Assembly: GCA_023336875.1 (NCBI GenBank) | Contig: JAMBLH010000102.1 | Span: 1 to 7,154, forward strand | DNA: 7,154 bases | From: Actinomycetes bacterium | GTDB lineage: Bacteria; Actinomycetota; Acidimicrobiia; Spongiisociales; UBA5794 | Direction of reading: 5' to 3' | In this document: piece after piece, positions 6,210-7,154 of the stretch | How positions within the stretch are numbered: the first letter of the stretch is position 1 | Layout: every line of letters starts with the position of its first letter | Position numbers and translations under genes: made by a program | The notes under the pieces: generated by a model | Database searches by the model: none | The model's input: only the letters and a program-made list of their open reading frames with translations | What the model was told of the DNA's origin: nothing

Positions 6210-6923
6210 ATGAACCAATCACCAGTAGCTGTTATCACAGGAGGCACGGGCTCTGTCGGCTTCTGCCTCATTCCCATGCTGATCGACCGAGGGTTCTCCG
6301 TTGGGGCGACCTACCTGCTTCCGGACGATGCGACACGGCTGGAACAGAGGATGGAACTCGGCGAGGACAAACTCATCATCAGAAGAGTGGACGCCTCAAA
6401 CGCCGAAGCCGTGAGCATCTTCTTCGATGAGGTTGCCGGTAGCTTCGGGCCCATCAATGTCATGGCTTCTCTCGTTGGCGGATGGTCCGGCGGTCGAGAT
6501 GTTGCTGAGACGAGCGACGTTCGCCTCGACCGCATGCTCGATCTGAACCTCAAAACAGCCTGGAACGCGACCAGGGCGGCCATTCCGCTCATGTCTGAGG
6601 AGTGGGGGCGCATAATCCTCATGGGATCAAAGCACTCCCAGGAGGCTCCGGCTGGTCAAGCTGCCTACAACATGGCAAAGGCAGGCGTGCTTGCACTGTC
6701 TCGGTCGGTGGCGACGGAACTCCTCGACACGAATACGACGTGCAACACACTTCTGCCATCGGTGATCAATACCGAGGCAACTCGATCCGCACTCCCCTAC
6801 GCCGACTATGTCAATTGGCCCCAACCCGAGGACATCGCCGAAGTGATCAACTTCTTGGCAAGCGAGAAGTCGAAGGTCATCAACGGTGGCGGCGTGCCGG
6901 TGTGGGGATCAGCCCTGATCTGA
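6210..6923 (+). CDS. Short-chain dehydrogenase/reductase (SDR)
   Basis: A 237-residue NAD(P)-dependent SDR. The cofactor motif 'TGGTGSVG' (10-17) is followed by D61 at the adenine-binding position. The catalytic set is N113 ('DLNL'), S140 ('LMGS'), Y153 and K157 ('YNMAK'), with Ser exactly 13 residues before Tyr as in classical SDRs. The usual 'NNAG' stretch is replaced by 'ASLVGGWSGG' (86-95), as in some SDRs often annotated as 3-oxoacyl-ACP-reductase-like. The substrate is unknown. The frame is open from 6042, but that part runs over the ATPase gene. Candidate starts are ATG 6189, GTG 6201 and ATG 6210, all with weak ribosome-binding sites. I chose 6210 because it places the Rossmann strand right after the start. 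The stop is 7 nt before the ChoD-like gene, so they are probably one operon. Confidence 0.88.
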   Translation: MNQSPVAVITGGTGSVGFCLIPMLIDRGFSVGATYLLPDDATRLEQRMELGEDKLIIRRVDASNAEAVSIFFDEVAGSFGPINVMASLVGGWSGGRDVAETSDVRLDRMLDLNLKTAWNATRAAIPLMSEEWGRIILMGSKHSQEAPAGQAAYNMAKAGVLALSRSVATELLDTNTTCNTLLPSVINTEATRSALPYADYVNWPQPEDIAEVINFLASEKSKVINGGGVPVWGSALI

Positions 6924-6930
6924 TGCGACC

Positions 6931-7154
6931 GTGACCGCTCGCAACAAGTTCGACGTGGTCATCATCGGATCGGGATTCGGTGGGAGCGTGAGCGCTCTGC
7001 GCCTCGCCGAAAAGGGGTACAGCGTTGCGGTTCTCGAGGCCGGCAGACGCTGGAACTCAGGAGACTTCCCAAAGACGAACTGGAATGTGCGCAAGTCTCT
7101 CTGGTTCCCGAGACTTGCAATGCATGGAATCCAGCGCATCTCACTCCTGCCAGA
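6931..7154 (+). CDS. ChoD-like GMC oxidoreductase, N-terminal part (cut by window end)
   Basis: Only the first 74 codons are present; the frame is open to the window end. From the GTG at 6931 the protein begins 'MTARNKFDVVIIGSGFGGSV', giving the FAD-binding motif GxGxxG, and continues 'ALRLAEKGYSVAVLEAGRRW' with the acidic residue that binds the FAD ribose. 'DFPKTNWNVRKSLWFPRL' and 'HGIQRISLL' follow. This stretch closely resembles, from memory, the start of Mycobacterium tuberculosis ChoD, annotated as a cholesterol oxidase, and related GMC-type flavoproteins. Such enzymes oxidise sterol or other hydrophobic alcohols; the substrate here is not known. The gene lies 7 nt behind the SDR gene without a clear ribosome-binding site of its own, so translation may be coupled. 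The family is clear, the exact activity is not. Confidence 0.87.
   Translation, partial: MTARNKFDVVIIGSGFGGSVSALRLAEKGYSVAVLEAGRRWNSGDFPKTNWNVRKSLWFPRLAMHGIQRISLLP

Noticed and set aside
6126..6218. 31-residue extension of the ABC ATPase frame
   Set aside because: It lacks similarity to the family and overlaps the SDR start. The ATG at 6125 has a good ribosome-binding site and a typical beginning.

Overview
The window looks like a piece of a moderately high-GC actinobacterial chromosome. The clues are an F420-biosynthesis guanylyltransferase (CofC/FbiD type), an MsiK/UgpC-type sugar-transporter ATPase standing alone, a ChoD-like (cholesterol oxidase family) flavoprotein and GTG starts. I lean towards a member of the Acidimicrobiia, but this is inference from gene style, not from a marker gene. 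I see no mobile element, phage gene, CRISPR array or RNA gene. The region is gene-dense, and the longest gap without a gene is about 140 bases.

Layout. (1) Minus strand, 15-1814: pyruvate kinase (pyk), then a small cysteine-free protein resembling the N-terminal domain of Nfu scaffolds. (2) 1815-1955: a divergent control region with a perfect 10-bp palindrome near its middle. (3) Plus strand, 1956-4851: a very tight four-gene unit encoding a methylmalonyl-CoA-epimerase-like VOC protein, a CofC/FbiD guanylyltransferase, a PIG-L/LmbE zinc deacetylase and a saccharopine-dehydrogenase-family (lysine 6-dehydrogenase-like) oxidoreductase. Junctions are a 3-nt gap, an ATGA overlap and a TAGTG overlap, so translation is probably coupled. 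(4) Minus strand, 4848-6125: the lone ATPase. Its stop codon overlaps the stop of the preceding plus-strand gene in the four bases CTAA. (5) Plus strand, 6210-7154: a short-chain dehydrogenase (SDR), followed after 7 nt by the start of a ChoD-like GMC oxidoreductase cut off by the window end.

How the genes may work together. Much of this is central metabolism: methylmalonyl-CoA epimerase feeds propionyl-CoA carbon to succinyl-CoA, and pyruvate kinase drains phosphoenolpyruvate (PEP). FbiD-type enzymes in actinobacteria also use PEP to start F420 synthesis, so two PEP-using genes flank one control region. The least explained part is the coupled deacetylase and amine-dehydrogenase-like pair behind cofC. 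They could act in sequence, one freeing an amine and the next oxidising the C-N bond, but the substrate is unknown. The SDR and ChoD-like pair suggests oxidation of a sterol or other hydrophobic alcohol.
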